Assembly (NCBI GenBank): GCA_003244175.1
Contig: QHBP01000299.1
Location: forward strand, 1-42,629
Origin: Chloroflexota bacterium
GTDB lineage: Bacteria; Chloroflexota; UBA5177
Direction: 5' to 3'
Length of the DNA: 42,629 nucleotides
Made by a program: the position numbers and the translations under genes. Below, piece after piece: positions 41,568 through 42,629 of this stretch. Positions within the stretch are counted from its first letter, which is position 1. The number at the start of each line of letters is the position of its first letter. The notes under the pieces are model-generated. The model saw only the letters and a program-made list of their open reading frames with translations. It was not told the DNA's origin and ran no database searches.

Positions 41568-42629
41568 TCATTTGTGCAGTGCGAAGCAATAGAGGGTCCC
41601 GTTGAAACTGCCTTCATAGATGTGCCCGTTTGAGACGCTGGGAGAAGCGTACATGGGGTTGAGGATTGTGTAGCTGAACAGGGGGCTGCCTGTCGAAGCG
41701 TCAAGGACCTCCAGGGTCTTGCCGGCCGCATCAATCACCAGGCCATTGACGTAGGTGACAGCCCCCAGCACGGGACCGGGCGCGCAGTGCTGCCACAATA
41801 CGCTGCCGGTGGCGGGATCGAGTGCCTGAACCGATCCCGTGCAGCTCACGCCGTTGATCTGCGTGGCCTCGCCGGCTACATACAACGTCCCGTTGTCAAA
41901 TGCCGCTGGCGCGATGCTTCCCTGGTCCAGCTCCGGCCCCTCCCCACCGGTCGCGATTTTGGTCTCCCACAGCGGGCCCGAAGAAATGTTTCCGCGGACG
42001 AACGCGTAGTAAAATCCGTCCTTGTTGACGATACCGATGAGCGGGCGGCCACTAGAGTCCGAGAATAGGGTAGGAGTCGATCCGAAGTCGTAGTCGTTGC
42101 CGGGGGCCTGCGAGTCCGGCACCTGCCACGACCCTTGACGAGTCAGGGTCGATGCCGCTAGTGACACGAGCGCGCGCGCGTATGGTTGGCTTGAAGAGAT
42201 GGGCGCTCCTCCGTTCCCCGTCGCCACATACAGGTACTGACCGGACGCACTGATCGCCGGCGATCCCCAAATCCCGCCGCCGTGCTGACCATTTGGCACA
42301 ACGTTGAAGGTGTGTGTGATCTGATGCGTCTTCAGGTTGATTCCGAGGAGCTGGCCCTGCACCAGGGGGCAATCCCCCAGGCTGGCCACTCCAACATACG
42401 CGGTGCCGGTCGCAACGACGGCGGTGCCCGTCGTAACGGCGGGGCTGGACCAGTTGTAGTGTCCGGTCGTATTGTCTCCCACATAAACCTGCCACAGGAT
42501 CTTGCCACTGGTGGAGTTGAGTGCATACCAGTAATCATTCCCGCCGCCGACGTACACCACGCCGTTCTGCACGGTCGCCGTCGAGGTGATCCCTTTCCCG
42601 CCCTGCCCACCGCAGGTGCCAAACGAGCT
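41568..42629 (-). CDS. PQQ-type beta-propeller protein, 5' end outside window
   Basis: The last 353 residues of a WD/PQQ-like propeller protein; the frame stays open to the right edge (a GTG at 42572 is only an internal codon). Blade repeats of the PQQ_2 kind recur: VVYVGGGNDYWYALNSTSGK then ILW, YLYVATGNGG, LYVAGE ... VQALDPATGSVLWQ, LEVLDASTGSPLFSY and HIYEGSFNGTLYCFAL at the C-terminus. Gly-rich HGGGIWGSPAISASG resembles the quinoprotein alcohol dehydrogenase fold. Whether it binds PQQ cannot be decided from the visible part. Secretion is likely but its signal peptide is outside. It converges with the broken phosphoesterase gene, 20 nt apart. Confidence 0.88.
   Translation of the reverse strand, partial: SSFGTCGGQGGKGITSTATVQNGVVYVGGGNDYWYALNSTSGKILWQVYVGDNTTGHYNWSSPAVTTGTAVVATGTAYVGVASLGDCPLVQGQLLGINLKTHQITHTFNVVPNGQHGGGIWGSPAISASGQYLYVATGNGGAPISSSQPYARALVSLAASTLTRQGSWQVPDSQAPGNDYDFGSTPTLFSDSSGRPLIGIVNKDGFYYAFVRGNISSGPLWETKIATGGEGPELDQGSIAPAAFDNGTLYVAGEATQINGVSCTGSVQALDPATGSVLWQHCAPGPVLGAVTYVNGLVIDAAGKTLEVLDASTGSPLFSYTILNPMYASPSVSNGHIYEGSFNGTLYCFALHK

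Noticed and set aside
1-42629. tRNA or rRNA genes, insertion sequences, phage or integrase genes
   Set aside because: None recognised on either strand. The small HTH protein at 684-905 is the only hint of a recombinase-type domain.

Overview
The window looks like chromosomal DNA from a high-GC, B12-using bacterium, most likely a member of Chloroflexota or a neighbouring phylum (Dormibacterota-like). The hints are the Thr/Pro/Ser-rich linkers in several exported proteins, a Lipoprotein_15-type secreted protein with an acidic Asp/Asn/Gly tail, tandem GH26-like secreted enzymes, a class II ribonucleotide reductase, and frequent GTG/TTG starts with 4-nt start-stop overlaps. Phylum placement is an inference from style only.

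Left part (1-10.6 kb). A truncated secreted protein (+), a small helix-turn-helix protein (-) and two exported proteins of unknown function (-) are followed by a long minus-strand gene string. Read in transcription order it is imidazolonepropionase (hutI), a NUDIX hydrolase, glutamate formimidoyltransferase (ftcD), a lipoprotein, a PfkB-type heptose-kinase-like protein, an asparaginase II family protein and D-Ala-D-Ala ligase (ddl). Several of these junctions are 1-nt gaps or ATGA overlaps. Adenosylcobalamin-dependent ribonucleotide reductase (nrdJ) is divergent from hutI and ends at a strong hairpin.

Middle part (13.3-24.1 kb). A compact minus-strand nonribosomal peptide operon: a free-standing A-T didomain protein, a cytochrome P450, a C-A-T module and a terminal C-A-T-TE module. 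Binding-pocket residues read by hand match published codes for Leu (DAWFLGNVVK), Thr (DFWNIGMVHK) and Val (DAFWLGGTFK). Gene order is colinear, so a Leu-Thr-Val tripeptide is predicted, with the P450 placed to hydroxylate one residue, most likely carrier-bound Leu. The thioesterase has Cys where the serine nucleophile usually sits. No MbtH protein, phosphopantetheinyl transferase, transporter or dedicated regulator is visible in the window.

Control region (24.06-24.27 kb). A near-perfect sigma70 promoter (TTGACA-17-TATGAT) faces the NRPS operon. Behind it lie three exact 8-bp direct repeats, a perfect 12-bp palindrome and a 10-bp-stem inverted repeat. A second promoter (TTGACA-17-TAGATT) faces right into the glycan operon.

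Right-middle part (24.6-37.9 kb). An eleven-gene plus-strand operon for a surface glycan: a polyprenyl-phosphate-type GT2, hddC, hddA and gmhA for GDP-D-glycero-alpha-D-manno-heptose, further GT4, GT2 and GT-C-like transferases, a membrane protein, a Wzx-type flippase and a sulfotransferase. This points to a heptose-containing, possibly sulfated polysaccharide or glycoprotein glycan. The gmhB phosphatase step is not encoded here.

Right end (37.9-42.6 kb). A palindrome-rich spacer with a terminator-like hairpin is followed by a secreted protein with two GH26-like domains (-). Its second domain has Gln at the predicted nucleophile position. Then come a broken phospholipase C/acid phosphatase-family gene (+) and the 3' part of a PQQ-type beta-propeller gene (-) that runs off the window.
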